NCBI GenBank assembly: GCA_036266155.1
Contig: DATANR010000032.1
Location: 1 to 42,675 of the forward strand
Length of the DNA: 42,675 bases
Source: SIAJ01 sp036266155
GTDB taxonomy: Bacteria > Planctomycetota > Planctomycetia > Gemmatales > Gemmataceae
Direction of reading: 5' to 3'
Shown here piece by piece: positions 25,008-33,777 of this stretch. A program made the position numbers and the translations under genes. How positions within the stretch are numbered: position 1 is the stretch's first letter; the number at the start of each line of letters is the position of its first letter. The notes beneath the pieces are model-generated. The model searched no databases. It saw only the letters and a program-made list of their open reading frames with translations, and had not been told where the DNA came from.

Positions 25008-26423
25008 TCACTTCTTCATCTTGGCCGCCGCCGCCGCGGCTTTTTTGGACGGACGCAATTGCAGCGGCTTGTCGGCCACGCGGGCCGACACGCTCATCGC
25101 GTGGGCCGTCAGCCCTTCCTTGGTGGCCATCGAGATCACGTCGTCCGCCATCTCGCGCAGGCCGGCCCGGGTGAAGTTGATCACGCTTGTGCGCCGGCGG
25201 AAGTCGTTGACGGACAGCCCACTCGCGAACCGGGCTGTGCCGCCGGTCGGCAACACATGCGACGGGCCAGCCGCATAATCGCCGAGGGCGACCGGCGTGA
25301 ACGGCCCCAGGAAGATCGCGCCCGCGTTGTCGATCTTTTCGGCGAACGCCTCCGGATCGCGCGTCTGGACATGCACGTGTTCGGGCGCCAGCTCATTAAT
25401 GACCTTGATGCACTCGTTCTTGTCCTTGACGACGATGAAGGCGCCGTATTCCTCCAGGCAACTGCGCGCCTGGTCGCCGCGCTCGAGGTGATTCAAGTAT
25501 TTGTTCAACGACCGCTCGACTTCGTCGGGTAGATCGTTGTGCCACGTCACCAGCACGGAAACGCCGGGCGAATGCTCGGCTTGTGCGATAAGGTCGAGCG
25601 CGACAAAGTCGGGCTGCGCCGATTCGTCAGCGGCAACGACCACCTCGCTTGGACCAGCCAAACAATCGATGGCGACTTGTCCGAAGACAAAGCGTTTCGC
25701 GAGCGTGACAAAAATGTTGCCCGGCCCAACGATCATGTCGACCGGGGTCAGGCCATCGACGCCGTACGCCATCGCCGCGACACCCTGGGCGCCGCCGATG
25801 CGGTAAACCTCTTTGACGCCGAGCATGTGGCAAATGGCCAGCATATCGCTGTTCTGTGCGCCGTTCGCCGTCGGCGGCATGACAACGACGATCTCTTTGA
25901 CCTCGGCCGCCTGGGCGGGGCAGATCGTCATGAGCAGCGTCGAAGGATAGGCCGCGGCGCCGCCAGGGATGCAAATGCCGACGCGCTTCAAAGGACGATG
26001 ACGAAGTTGCAATTCGAAATGTTCGGAGACCGGCAGCAGCGCGTCCTTGCTCATCAATCCCACCTGGAACTGGAGCACGTTGTCGCGGATGCGACGAGCG
26101 GTATCGATGAAGGCCGGATCCGCCTGTTCGAATGCCTTGGCCAGTTCGTCGGCAGGAACGCGAATTTGCTTGGGTGTCAGGCGGACCTTATCGAAGGCTT
26201 CCGTGTAATGGAGCACCGCGGACAGGCCCTTGTTCTTCACGTCGTTGCAGATGCGCTCGACGACCTTGACGGGCGGCAGGGCCTCGCCAAACACGGCTTG
26301 CGTGAGCTTTTTGCTCGCTGCCGTCACCACATTCGCTTGTTCCGCGAATGGATTCTTGATTGCGGCCATTTGCCGGACCGCGTGCGGATTGGACGTGTCG
26401 ATGCGCCGGATCTTCAACGGCAT
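25008..26423 (-). CDS. hisD: Histidinol dehydrogenase
   Basis: A 471-residue zinc enzyme that makes the two final NAD-dependent oxidations of L-histidinol to L-histidine. Signature stretches: GICIPGGAAAYPST, GGAQGVAAMAYG, VGPGNIFVTLAKRFVFGQVAID, CLAGPSEVVVAADE, LIAQAEHSPG and NEYLAPEHVHV-like NELAPEHVHVQT. It is about 35 residues longer than most HisD, mainly through a Lys/Ala tail (KKAAAAAAKMKK). GGGGAGAGG precedes the ATG. It is the first gene of hisDCB; hisG, hisA, hisF, hisH and hisIE are not in the window. Confidence 0.97.
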   Translation of the reverse strand: MPLKIRRIDTSNPHAVRQMAAIKNPFAEQANVVTAASKKLTQAVFGEALPPVKVVERICNDVKNKGLSAVLHYTEAFDKVRLTPKQIRVPADELAKAFEQADPAFIDTARRIRDNVLQFQVGLMSKDALLPVSEHFELQLRHRPLKRVGICIPGGAAAYPSTLLMTICPAQAAEVKEIVVVMPPTANGAQNSDMLAICHMLGVKEVYRIGGAQGVAAMAYGVDGLTPVDMIVGPGNIFVTLAKRFVFGQVAIDCLAGPSEVVVAADESAQPDFVALDLIAQAEHSPGVSVLVTWHNDLPDEVERSLNKYLNHLERGDQARSCLEEYGAFIVVKDKNECIKVINELAPEHVHVQTRDPEAFAEKIDNAGAIFLGPFTPVALGDYAAGPSHVLPTGGTARFASGLSVNDFRRRTSVINFTRAGLREMADDVISMATKEGLTAHAMSVSARVADKPLQLRPSKKAAAAAAKMKK

Positions 26424-26587
26424 TGCCTCTCCCCAAGGGTGCGTTTTCCAGGTGTCAAAACTCAGCCGGTCGTCCGTTGGGTGAACGGAAGAACCGGAAA
26501 GGAATCAGGCCAATCGGGTGAACAGTTCAAGCAAGCTGTTATAAGGGGTCGCGTTGGGCAATGCAAACAACTAATCACACTTGTTTC

Positions 26588-26658
26588 AGGCAAGCGTCGA
26601 GGCGTAAGCCCGACGTGTTCGACTATCACTCGTCGGGCTTAGGCCTCGACGCTCGCCT
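26588..26658. repeat. 28-bp-arm inverted repeat between glgP and hisD
   Basis: The left arm 26588-26615 (AGGCAAGCGTCGAGGCGTAA onward) pairs with the right arm 26631-26658 at 26 of 28 positions, with a 15-base loop. It lies 9 bases beyond the stop of glgP and 165 bases upstream of hisD. The word TCGAGGC-TAAGCCCGACG is typical of planctomycete intergenic repeats (recollection). It may stop hisD-upstream or glgP-derived transcripts; no T run is seen. The rest of 26424-26666 shows nothing else. Confidence 0.75.
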
Positions 26659-26666
26659 AAGCGGAT

Positions 26667-29231
26667 TTACCCCCACGTTATCAGCCCCGGCTCGAAGGGG
26701 TCGGGCAAGTCCACATTGCGCGGCAGCACGCGGACCGAAAATCCATATTGCCCGCTGGCCGAACATGGCACGGAGCCGCCAAACACGGCTGTGCCGTTCG
26801 AGCCGGGAGTACCCACCGGCTTCAGCAAGTCCGCCCGCGGCGAAGCGATCGAGCCAAATGAATCGACATTGCCGTGGTACAGGTGGACCTCCACATCGTT
26901 TGCCAACAATGCACCGAGGTGAAGGCGGACGCGGATGTCCAGGTTATCGCCAACGCGCAAGGGCTCGGCCGGCGCGGGCGTCACTTCCTCGATGCGCACT
27001 TGCCCCCACTGCTGGCGAATTCGGCGTCGCCAATCGGCAAGCCGCCTTGCGCCTGCAAAGTCGCGGTCCGTCAATGAATAAACGCGATCGGCCGATGGCA
27101 GGTAAGAGACCTCGGTATACTCGCGAACCATCCGGTTCGTGTTAAACACCGACACGTTGGTGGCGATTGAACGCTTCATGCGCCGGATCCAGCCACGCGG
27201 CAATCCGTCCGCCCCACGCGTGTAGAACTCGGGTACGATTTCGCGCTCGATGAGGTCGTAGAGGGCGTTCGCTTCCACTTCGTCTTGGTAATGGTGATCC
27301 TGCAACTCTTCGCCGGAGCCGATCCGCCAGCCATTGTCGCCGTGGTAACCTTCGTCCCACCATCCGTCGAGGATGCTCAAGTTGATACCGCCATTGACGC
27401 ATACCTTCATTCCGCTCGTGCCGCTCGCCTCGAGCGGTCGCCGCGGATTGTTGAGCCAGACGTCGACGCCCTGAACCATGTGGCGGGCGATGTTCATCTC
27501 GTAGTCTTCGAGAAACAGCACGCGGCGGCGGAACTCAGGCCGGCGGGCGAACTGCGACACCTGAGCGATCAGGTCTTTGCCGCCCTGATCCCTCGGGTGC
27601 GCCTTGCCCGAGAAGAGGAGTTGAACGGGCCGATCCTTGTTATTGAGGATCGCCGCCAGTCGTTCGACATTACGAAAGACCAGCGTGCCGCGCTTGTAGG
27701 TCGCAAAGCGCCGGGCAAAGCCAATGGTCAAGGCCTCCGGATCAAGGACCTCTTCCGCTGCTTGAATGTCGGCGCGCGTTGCGCCCAGCCGCTCGCGTTG
27801 TTTTTGCAGGCGCACGCGTGCCAGCGCCACGAGACGTTCGCGGCATCGTTCGTGTGTGCGCCACAGTTCCGCATCCGGAATATGCTCGGCCCGGTTCCAC
27901 ACTTCGAATGCTGTTGGCTTGTCCTGCCAGGCATGGCCGAGATAGCGATCAAAGAGCGCGCCGATCTCGGGCGCGACCCAGGTGAGCGTGTGCACGCCGT
28001 TGGTGATCGCTTTGATGGGCACTTCATGTTCGGGCAGGCCGGGAAAGATGTTCTTCCACATCTTGCGCGAAACGACCCCATGCAACTTGCTGACGCCGTT
28101 GGAGACGTTGGACGTTCGAATCGCGAGCACGGTCATCGAGAACGGTTCGGCGTCGTTGCCGCTTTGCTCGCGGCCCAAAGCCAGGAACGCCTGCCGATCC
28201 AATTTGAGCGCCTGGATGTAGTCGCTGAAATACTGGTCGATCATCTGTGGCGCAAACGCGTCGTTGCCGGCCGGGACGGGCGTGTGCGTCGTGAAGACCG
28301 TTCCCGCCTTGACGGCTTCGATCGCCGTCGCGAAATCAAAACCCTTTTCCGCGATCAGCACGCGGGCGCGCTCCAGAGCGGCGAATGCCGAGTGTCCTTC
28401 GTTCATATGACAGACGGTCGGCTCTTTGTCCAAAGCCCGAAGTGCACGCAGACCGCCGATGCCCAACAAAATCTCCTGCTGAATGCGCGTATGTGTGTCG
28501 CCGCCGTAGAGTTGGGCGGTGATGTTGCGGTCTTCGGGGGAATTCTGTGGGATATTGCAGTCGAGCAAGAACAGCGGGATGCGGCCGACGTTGATCTTCC
28601 AAACGCGGGCGCGCACCTCGCGACCGGGGAGGTTAACGGCGATCGTCAGCGGTGAACCATCGGGATTCAGGCGGGCAATCAATGGCAAATTGAAGAAGTC
28701 GTTTTCGGGGTAGCGCTCCTGCTGCCAGCCGTCGACGTTCAAGTACTGGCGAAAGTAGCCCTCGCGGTACATCAAACTGACGCCCATCAACGGCAGGCCG
28801 AGGTCGCTGGCGGACTTGAGATGGTCGCCGGCCAGCACGCCAAGTCCGCCCGAATAGACGGGCACGGATTCGTGGATGCCGAACTCCGCCGAAAAATAAG
28901 CGATCTTGAGGTCGGACTTGTCGGGATATTGGTCCGCAAACCAACTCGGCGCCGCGAGGTAGGTTTGAAACGCCTCCCAGACGCGGTCGAGGTGGGCGAC
29001 AAAGCCATCGTCATTGGCCAATTCTTCGAAGCGCACCTGGGTTGTCGACGACAGCAGTCGAATGGGGCTGTGATCGAGTTGTTCAAACCGCTCGGGGTCG
29101 ATGCGGCGAAAGAGTGCCACCGCGTCGGCGTGCCAGCACCACCACAGGTTGTAAGCGAGTTCGTGAAGCGGCAGCAGCCGCTCCGGCAAGCGTGGCAAGA
29201 CAGTAAACGTGCGGACAGGCCGAGCCTGCAT
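26667..29231 (-). CDS. glgP: Alpha-glucan (glycogen) phosphorylase
   Basis: An 854-residue GT35 enzyme that releases glucose 1-phosphate from glycogen or maltodextrin. The N-terminal DUF3417 region (LPLHELAYNLWWCWHADA) and YFSAEFGIHESVPVYSGGLGVLAGDHLKSASDLG mark the short, AgpA-type GlgP subfamily. The PLP lysine is Lys609 in ASGTSGMKVCVNGG. KRFATYKRGTLVF-like RFATYKRGTL and FSGKAHPRDQGGK form the phosphate/donor site. GAGGT lies seven bases before the ATG. It follows the sensor kinase gene by 174 bases on the same strand; no obvious shared regulation. The repeat at its 3' end may terminate it. Confidence 0.96.
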   Translation of the reverse strand: MQARPVRTFTVLPRLPERLLPLHELAYNLWWCWHADAVALFRRIDPERFEQLDHSPIRLLSSTTQVRFEELANDDGFVAHLDRVWEAFQTYLAAPSWFADQYPDKSDLKIAYFSAEFGIHESVPVYSGGLGVLAGDHLKSASDLGLPLMGVSLMYREGYFRQYLNVDGWQQERYPENDFFNLPLIARLNPDGSPLTIAVNLPGREVRARVWKINVGRIPLFLLDCNIPQNSPEDRNITAQLYGGDTHTRIQQEILLGIGGLRALRALDKEPTVCHMNEGHSAFAALERARVLIAEKGFDFATAIEAVKAGTVFTTHTPVPAGNDAFAPQMIDQYFSDYIQALKLDRQAFLALGREQSGNDAEPFSMTVLAIRTSNVSNGVSKLHGVVSRKMWKNIFPGLPEHEVPIKAITNGVHTLTWVAPEIGALFDRYLGHAWQDKPTAFEVWNRAEHIPDAELWRTHERCRERLVALARVRLQKQRERLGATRADIQAAEEVLDPEALTIGFARRFATYKRGTLVFRNVERLAAILNNKDRPVQLLFSGKAHPRDQGGKDLIAQVSQFARRPEFRRRVLFLEDYEMNIARHMVQGVDVWLNNPRRPLEASGTSGMKVCVNGGINLSILDGWWDEGYHGDNGWRIGSGEELQDHHYQDEVEANALYDLIEREIVPEFYTRGADGLPRGWIRRMKRSIATNVSVFNTNRMVREYTEVSYLPSADRVYSLTDRDFAGARRLADWRRRIRQQWGQVRIEEVTPAPAEPLRVGDNLDIRVRLHLGALLANDVEVHLYHGNVDSFGSIASPRADLLKPVGTPGSNGTAVFGGSVPCSASGQYGFSVRVLPRNVDLPDPFEPGLITWG

Positions 29232-29405
29232 CGGGATACCTCAATACTCGGACGATCGGACAAGTGCGATCGGAGAGATCAGGCGACGCATGAGTCGTCC
29301 GACAGGGGCACCGCATCTGGCTAGGCTTGTTCTACGGAATTGAGGTGAAAATCCAATGCCTGCGGACGGAAGCGTATATTCAATCAGAACTTATGTTACA
29401 TTGAC

Positions 29406-31274
29406 CTAAGTGCGCGAACCCGGCAGATTGGAGCCGATGTGACGGTCAGCGTCGAGAACTTCACGAACCTTGTTCAACAGGCCGCTCACCGTGAAGGGCT
29501 TTTGAATGAAGTCCGAACCGGCACGGTAGACGCCATGACGAACAATGGCATCGTCGGTGTATCCTGACGTGAAGATCACTTTCGTTTGCGGAGAGATTGC
29601 CGCGATCCGTTCCCCCAATTCACGGCCGCTCATGTTGGGCATCACGACGTCGCTGAGCAATAGATCAATCTTGCCCACATGGTGCTCGCACAGTTCCAGG
29701 GCCTGCGCACCATGCTGAGCTTCGAGGACGTGATAGCCGCGTGACTCGAGGGCCTGCTTCGCCAGCCGTCGCACGCCCGCCTCGTCTTCGACCAGTAGAA
29801 CCGTTTCCGTTCCGCCATGTAGTGCCTGCGAATAGCGCGACGTGCCCAATGCCTTGGGCTCGGCAACCGACGGTAGGAACAGGTGAAAGGTGGTCCCGTG
29901 GTCGACCTCGCTCTCGACCGCAACGTGGCCGCCGCTCGCCTTCATGATGCCGTAGACCATGGCGAGGCCGAGGCCGGTCCCCTTGCCGACCGGCTTCGTT
30001 GAAAAGAACGGCTCGAACATGCGGCCGAGCGTCGCCTTGTCCATGCCGCAACCCGTATCGCTGACTGTCAGCAGGACGTATTGGCCCGGCTTCAGTCCAT
30101 CGTGGACACGCACATAGTCTTCATCCAGGAAGACCTCGCGGGTCGCGATTGTCAACGTGCCGCCACGCGGCATGGCATCGCGGGCGTTGACCACGAGATT
30201 CATCAGCACCTGTTCCATCTGGCCCGGATCGACGCGGACCATGCCGGGGTCGGCATGGAACTCGGTGCACAGGTGGATATCTTCACCAATGAGGCGTGCG
30301 ACAAGTTTCTCGAAATCCGTGACCAACGAGCCGAGCGCCAGGACCCGCGGCTGCAGTACCGTCTTGCGACTGAAAGCAAGCAACTGCCGTGTCAGGTTGG
30401 CCGCGCGCTCGCCGGCGCGGTGGACTTCGTCCAACAGCGGCGCCGAATCCTGCGGCAAGTCGCCGGAGGCTCGAATGAGTTCGCAGCAACCATTGATGAC
30501 CGTGAGGAGGTTATTGAAATCGTGAGCGACGCCGCCGGCCAAGTGACCAACCGCTTCCATCTTCTGCGATTGACGGAGTTGCGCCTCCATCTGCTTGAAA
30601 CTGGTGATATCGGTCTGCACGCCGACGAAGTTCGTCACCTGTCCATCTTCAATGATGGGTGCGATGCTTAGTGCATTCCAGAATGGCGTGCCGTCTTTGC
30701 GATAGTTCAGGATCTCCACAAAGCAGGCACGCCGCTGGCGAATGGCTTCGCGAATCACCTCTCGCGCCGCAGGCGCGGTGTCGGCGCCGTGCAAGACACG
30801 GCAGTTTCGGCCCACGATTTCTTCGCGGGTGTAGCCTGTCAGCCGCGTGAAACCTTCGTTGGCATATACCACCGGGTTGCCGGGAAGGTTGGGATCGGTG
30901 ATCGTGACGCCCTGAAGAAACGCGTCGAAGGCCTTCACCTGAAGTTGATGCGTCTGTTCGAGGAGGCGACTTTCGAGCAATTCGCGCGACAGCTCGGCGT
31001 TGACGCGAACAAATTCGTCGAGCTTGTCATCCGCTTCCAATCGCGCCACGCGGATCGATTCGTGCGCTTCGCGGCGCATGCCAATTTGCACCAACCAGAC
31101 CCCTAAAAGGCAAGATGGCACAATGCCGGCGAGCAAATATGGAAACGGCACGGGATCGCGATCCGCAAACAAGACGGCAAGAGCGATGACGGCGACCACT
31201 AGAACAATTGGCCGGAAAACGAATTGAAGCGGCGTTCGGAACATTGGATCGCGCAATCCGTGGCAGAACAGCAT
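29406..31274 (-). CDS. Membrane hybrid histidine kinase with LOV (blue-light) domain and receiver
   Basis: A 622-residue hybrid kinase. Two hydrophobic segments lie at about 18-36 and 46-64, then a helical linker. A LOV-type PAS domain spans about 115-228 with GRNCRVLHG (Cys158), Arg175, Asn190 in ILNYRKDGTPFWN, Asn200 and Gln220 in VGVQTDIT. These match the flavin-contact positions of plant LOV2 in order and spacing. HDFNNLLTVI holds the phospho-His251. N-box VVNARDAM, SDTGCGMD, FFSTKPVGKGTGLGLAM complete the ATPase. A receiver domain from 490 has the acceptor Asp542 in LLSDVVMPNMSG and Lys in IQKPF. Position 162 is His where LOV2 has Gln. A later start (ATG 31244) is possible. Light sensing is an inference. 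Confidence 0.9.
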   Translation of the reverse strand: MLFCHGLRDPMFRTPLQFVFRPIVLVVAVIALAVLFADRDPVPFPYLLAGIVPSCLLGVWLVQIGMRREAHESIRVARLEADDKLDEFVRVNAELSRELLESRLLEQTHQLQVKAFDAFLQGVTITDPNLPGNPVVYANEGFTRLTGYTREEIVGRNCRVLHGADTAPAAREVIREAIRQRRACFVEILNYRKDGTPFWNALSIAPIIEDGQVTNFVGVQTDITSFKQMEAQLRQSQKMEAVGHLAGGVAHDFNNLLTVINGCCELIRASGDLPQDSAPLLDEVHRAGERAANLTRQLLAFSRKTVLQPRVLALGSLVTDFEKLVARLIGEDIHLCTEFHADPGMVRVDPGQMEQVLMNLVVNARDAMPRGGTLTIATREVFLDEDYVRVHDGLKPGQYVLLTVSDTGCGMDKATLGRMFEPFFSTKPVGKGTGLGLAMVYGIMKASGGHVAVESEVDHGTTFHLFLPSVAEPKALGTSRYSQALHGGTETVLLVEDEAGVRRLAKQALESRGYHVLEAQHGAQALELCEHHVGKIDLLLSDVVMPNMSGRELGERIAAISPQTKVIFTSGYTDDAIVRHGVYRAGSDFIQKPFTVSGLLNKVREVLDADRHIGSNLPGSRT

Positions 31275-31470
31275 CTCGAGTCGTCCACTGATGCAAAGTT
31301 AGTTCATGCGTGGTCTGAACGACCAACCATAGGTCGCTCGTGCAGGTTGTTGAATCTGAGCCGAGCAGAATCCTCTGACCGGGCGCGGACGAAATTCAGC
31401 CATCTCCACAATCTTCTTGCAGCATGCCCAGGGTGAGGCTACCGTGAAGTCGAATTGTGGGAGAACGGCG

Positions 31471-32247
31471 ATGCAATTGGACACGGATCAAATTGACGTG
31501 GAACGTGCGGCCGCCGCGCTCGCGGCGGCGCGGCGGGTGGCTGTCTTGACCGGAGCCGGCGTGTCCGCGGAGAGCGGGGTCCCGACCTTTCGAGCGTCAG
31601 ATGGCCTATGGGAAGGTCACCGCATTGAAGATGTGGCGTCGCCCGATGGCTTTCGCCGTGATCCGCGACTGGTGTGGCAGTTCTATAACGGCCGCCGGGC
31701 TAACGTGGCACGCGTAACTCCTAATCCCGGCCACAAGTCTCTGGCCATGCTCGAAGCGCGCTTCGGCGACAACTTCACGCTCGTAACGCAGAATGTGGAT
31801 GGCCTGCATCAGTCGGCAGGCAACAAGAATGTGTTAGAAGTGCAGGGCAGCCTCCATCGCACGCGCTGCACGGAATGCGGCGCTGTGCGCGACCGCGGGC
31901 TCGAAGCGCTGCCGGACATGCCAACGTGCGACCTTTGTGGGGGACTGTTGCGGCCCGACATCGTCTGGTTCGGTGAAATGCTGCCAAGCGCCATCTGGGA
32001 GACCGCGGTGGCGGCTGTCGAGGCTTGCGATGTCTTCCTTGTGGTTGGCACCAGTGCCGTCGTACATCCGGCGGCGGGCCTGATCAACCTCGCTCGCCGT
32101 CGGGCCGAGTCGATGGGTGAGGGCGAAGCGACAACAGTAATCGAATTCAACCTGACGCCGACTGTCGCCAGCGAATCGGCTCATATTGGCTTGTACGGGC
32201 CATCGGGAGTGATGTTGCCGCGCGTGTTATCGGCACTAACTTCATGA
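31471..32247 (+). CDS. cobB: Sir2-family NAD-dependent protein deacylase (class III type)
   Basis: A 258-residue sirtuin. NAD-binding motifs are AVLTGAGVSAESGVPTFR and TQNVDGLHQSAG, with the catalytic His in VQGSLHRTRC. Zinc is held by CTEC and CDLC pairs. WFGEMLP and VVGTSAVVHPAAG complete the Rossmann side. FYNGRR has the Tyr-x-x-Arg pair that class III sirtuins (SIRT5, CobB) use to bind succinyl- or malonyl-lysine. ATG 31471 has GGGAG about eight bases upstream and is preferred to the in-frame start at 31417. It is divergent from the LOV kinase. Confidence 0.95.
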   Translation: MQLDTDQIDVERAAAALAAARRVAVLTGAGVSAESGVPTFRASDGLWEGHRIEDVASPDGFRRDPRLVWQFYNGRRANVARVTPNPGHKSLAMLEARFGDNFTLVTQNVDGLHQSAGNKNVLEVQGSLHRTRCTECGAVRDRGLEALPDMPTCDLCGGLLRPDIVWFGEMLPSAIWETAVAAVEACDVFLVVGTSAVVHPAAGLINLARRRAESMGEGEATTVIEFNLTPTVASESAHIGLYGPSGVMLPRVLSALTS

Positions 32248-32252
32248 ATTGA

Positions 32253-32343
32253 TCTCACGCAGAGGCACAGAGACGCAGAGACGCAGGGTAAGGCAATGAG
32301 TGTGCTCTTCTCTTTCTCTGCGTCTCCGCGCCTCTGCGTGAGA
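32253..32343. repeat. 29-bp-arm inverted repeat downstream of the sirtuin gene
   Basis: TCTCACGCAGAGGCACAGAG opens the left arm (32253-32281). The right arm, 32315-32343, is its complement at 27 of 29 positions, closing with GAGGCGCGGAGACGC read on the minus strand. The words CGCAGAGGC and GAGACGCAGAGA are those of an intergenic repeat seen in many environmental bacteria (recollection). The loop is 33 bases. It lies between the sirtuin and the next plus-strand gene. Confidence 0.8.
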
Positions 32344-32374
32344 CTCCTCTAAATTCACCTGAAAGCTCAACCAC

Positions 32375-33670
32375 ATGAATCGTCGCCATTTTTTCTCGAC
32401 CGCGGCGCTCGCGGCTCTTCCAGGATCAGCGCGCACGGGCGACCGACCGTTGACGAGTCCGCCGAAGCGATCCGCGCCAGCGAAGCGCAAGCTGGCACTG
32501 ATAACCTCGACATATCACTACCTCTCGCACGCCTATCACATCGGCGGCCGTTTTCTCGAAGGTTACATGACGTCCGAAGGGTATCACTTTCCTGATGCCG
32601 AGATCGCTTCGGTGTTCGTCGATCAAATTACCAAGAAGGATCTGAGCCAGGGCATCGCGAAAGCTCACGGCTTCCGCCACTGCCCGTCGATTGCGGATGC
32701 CCTGACGCTCGGCACCGGCAAACTCGCGGTGGACGGAGTCCTTCTGGTCGTGGAGCACGGCGACTATCCGTACAACGCGAAGGGGCAGAAGGCCTATCCA
32801 CGGTACGAATTCTTCCAGAAGGTCGTGGAGGTGTTTCGCACGTCGGGCAAATCGGTCCCGGTTTTCAACGACAAGCACCTCTCGTTCGACCGGACCAAGG
32901 GCTTCGAGATGGTGGCCACGGCCCGCAAGATGGGCTTTCCCTTCATGGCGGGCTCCAGCCTACCAGTCACCTGGCGGCGGCCGGAATTAGAGTTGCCGCT
33001 CGGCGTAAAGCTGAACGAGGCGATGGTCGTTTCGCGCGGCGAGTTGGAGATCTATGGCATTCACGCTCTCGAAGCCTTGCAGTGCAAGGTTGAACGCCGC
33101 GCCAAGGGACAACAGGGCGTCAAGTCGGTCGAGTATCTGGAAGGCGATGCCGTCTGGAAGGCCGGGGACGCGGGCCGCTGGTCGTGGGATTTACTCGAAA
33201 GTGCACTCGGCCGCAGCCAGACCCGCAACGTGGGCGATCCGCGCGTCAATTGCGCGCACTTTCAGTCGCCGGCCGCGTGGGGATTCCATCTGCCGTCGCC
33301 GCGTGCCTTCTTGATCGAGTACCGCGACGGCCTGAAGGCGTCCGTTCTTCAACTCGACGGTCATGTCGCCGACGACACGTTTGCCGCGTTCATCGACGGG
33401 CAGGAGAAGCCGGTCTCGACGCTCTTCTGGTTACCGGGTCCACCCGGAGCGGCGTTCCTGGAAGCGCTCGCCATTCACATTGAGAAGTTCATGGATACCG
33501 GCGTGCCGCCATACGCCGTCGAGCGCACAATGCTGACGGGCGGCATGCTCGACTGCGTGCTGGAATCACGGGTGAAGCACAAACAATTGGAAACGCCAGA
33601 CTTGGATGTGACCTACGACCCGCCGAAAGACTCGGGGTTTATGCGCGGCACTTACGAACGGCCGGTCTGA
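32375..33670 (+). CDS. Exported protein of unknown function with Tat-like signal
   Basis: A 431-residue protein. The N-terminus MNRRHFFSTAALAALPGSA is a twin-arginine type signal. The body starts KRKLALITSTYHYLSHAYHIGGRFLEGY and contains LLVVEHGDYPYNAKGQKAYPRYEFF, VPVFNDKHLSFD and a HHG-free core. It has many conserved-looking His, Asp and Tyr residues. The C-terminus includes DTGVPPYAVERTMLTGGMLDCVLES. I do not recognise a defined domain. The sequence type recalls planctomycete proteins annotated hypothetical, so the function is open. Only a weak ribosome-binding site is visible. It converges on the secretin-like gene across a repeat. Confidence 0.85.
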   Translation: MNRRHFFSTAALAALPGSARTGDRPLTSPPKRSAPAKRKLALITSTYHYLSHAYHIGGRFLEGYMTSEGYHFPDAEIASVFVDQITKKDLSQGIAKAHGFRHCPSIADALTLGTGKLAVDGVLLVVEHGDYPYNAKGQKAYPRYEFFQKVVEVFRTSGKSVPVFNDKHLSFDRTKGFEMVATARKMGFPFMAGSSLPVTWRRPELELPLGVKLNEAMVVSRGELEIYGIHALEALQCKVERRAKGQQGVKSVEYLEGDAVWKAGDAGRWSWDLLESALGRSQTRNVGDPRVNCAHFQSPAAWGFHLPSPRAFLIEYRDGLKASVLQLDGHVADDTFAAFIDGQEKPVSTLFWLPGPPGAAFLEALAIHIEKFMDTGVPPYAVERTMLTGGMLDCVLESRVKHKQLETPDLDVTYDPPKDSGFMRGTYERPV

Positions 33671-33682
33671 AAAGAGTAGAGC

Positions 33683-33767
33683 CGCGTTTCGTAGCTGAAT
33701 GGGTGAGAATACAGCCGTCAGCCTTCGCCGGGCTACTGAATTCTTACGAATTCAGCTACGAAATGCG
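33683..33767. repeat. Inverted repeat with TTTCGTAGCTGAAT arms
   Basis: The left arm 33683-33710 (CGCGTTTCGTAGCTGAAT onward) is complementary to 33740-33767 at 24 of 28 positions. The right side also contains a smaller GAATTC-TTAC-GAATTC palindrome. The element fills the gap between the converging Tat-type protein and secretin-like genes and could end both transcripts. Confidence 0.75.
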
Positions 33768-33777
33768 TTGGTTATGC

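Noticed and set aside
25539..26642. 367-residue plus-strand open frame
   Set aside because: Antisense to hisD and its upstream region; runs through the hairpin at 26588-26658.
27285..28655. 456-residue plus-strand open frame
   Set aside because: Antisense to glgP; no recognisable domain and codon positions follow the opposite strand.
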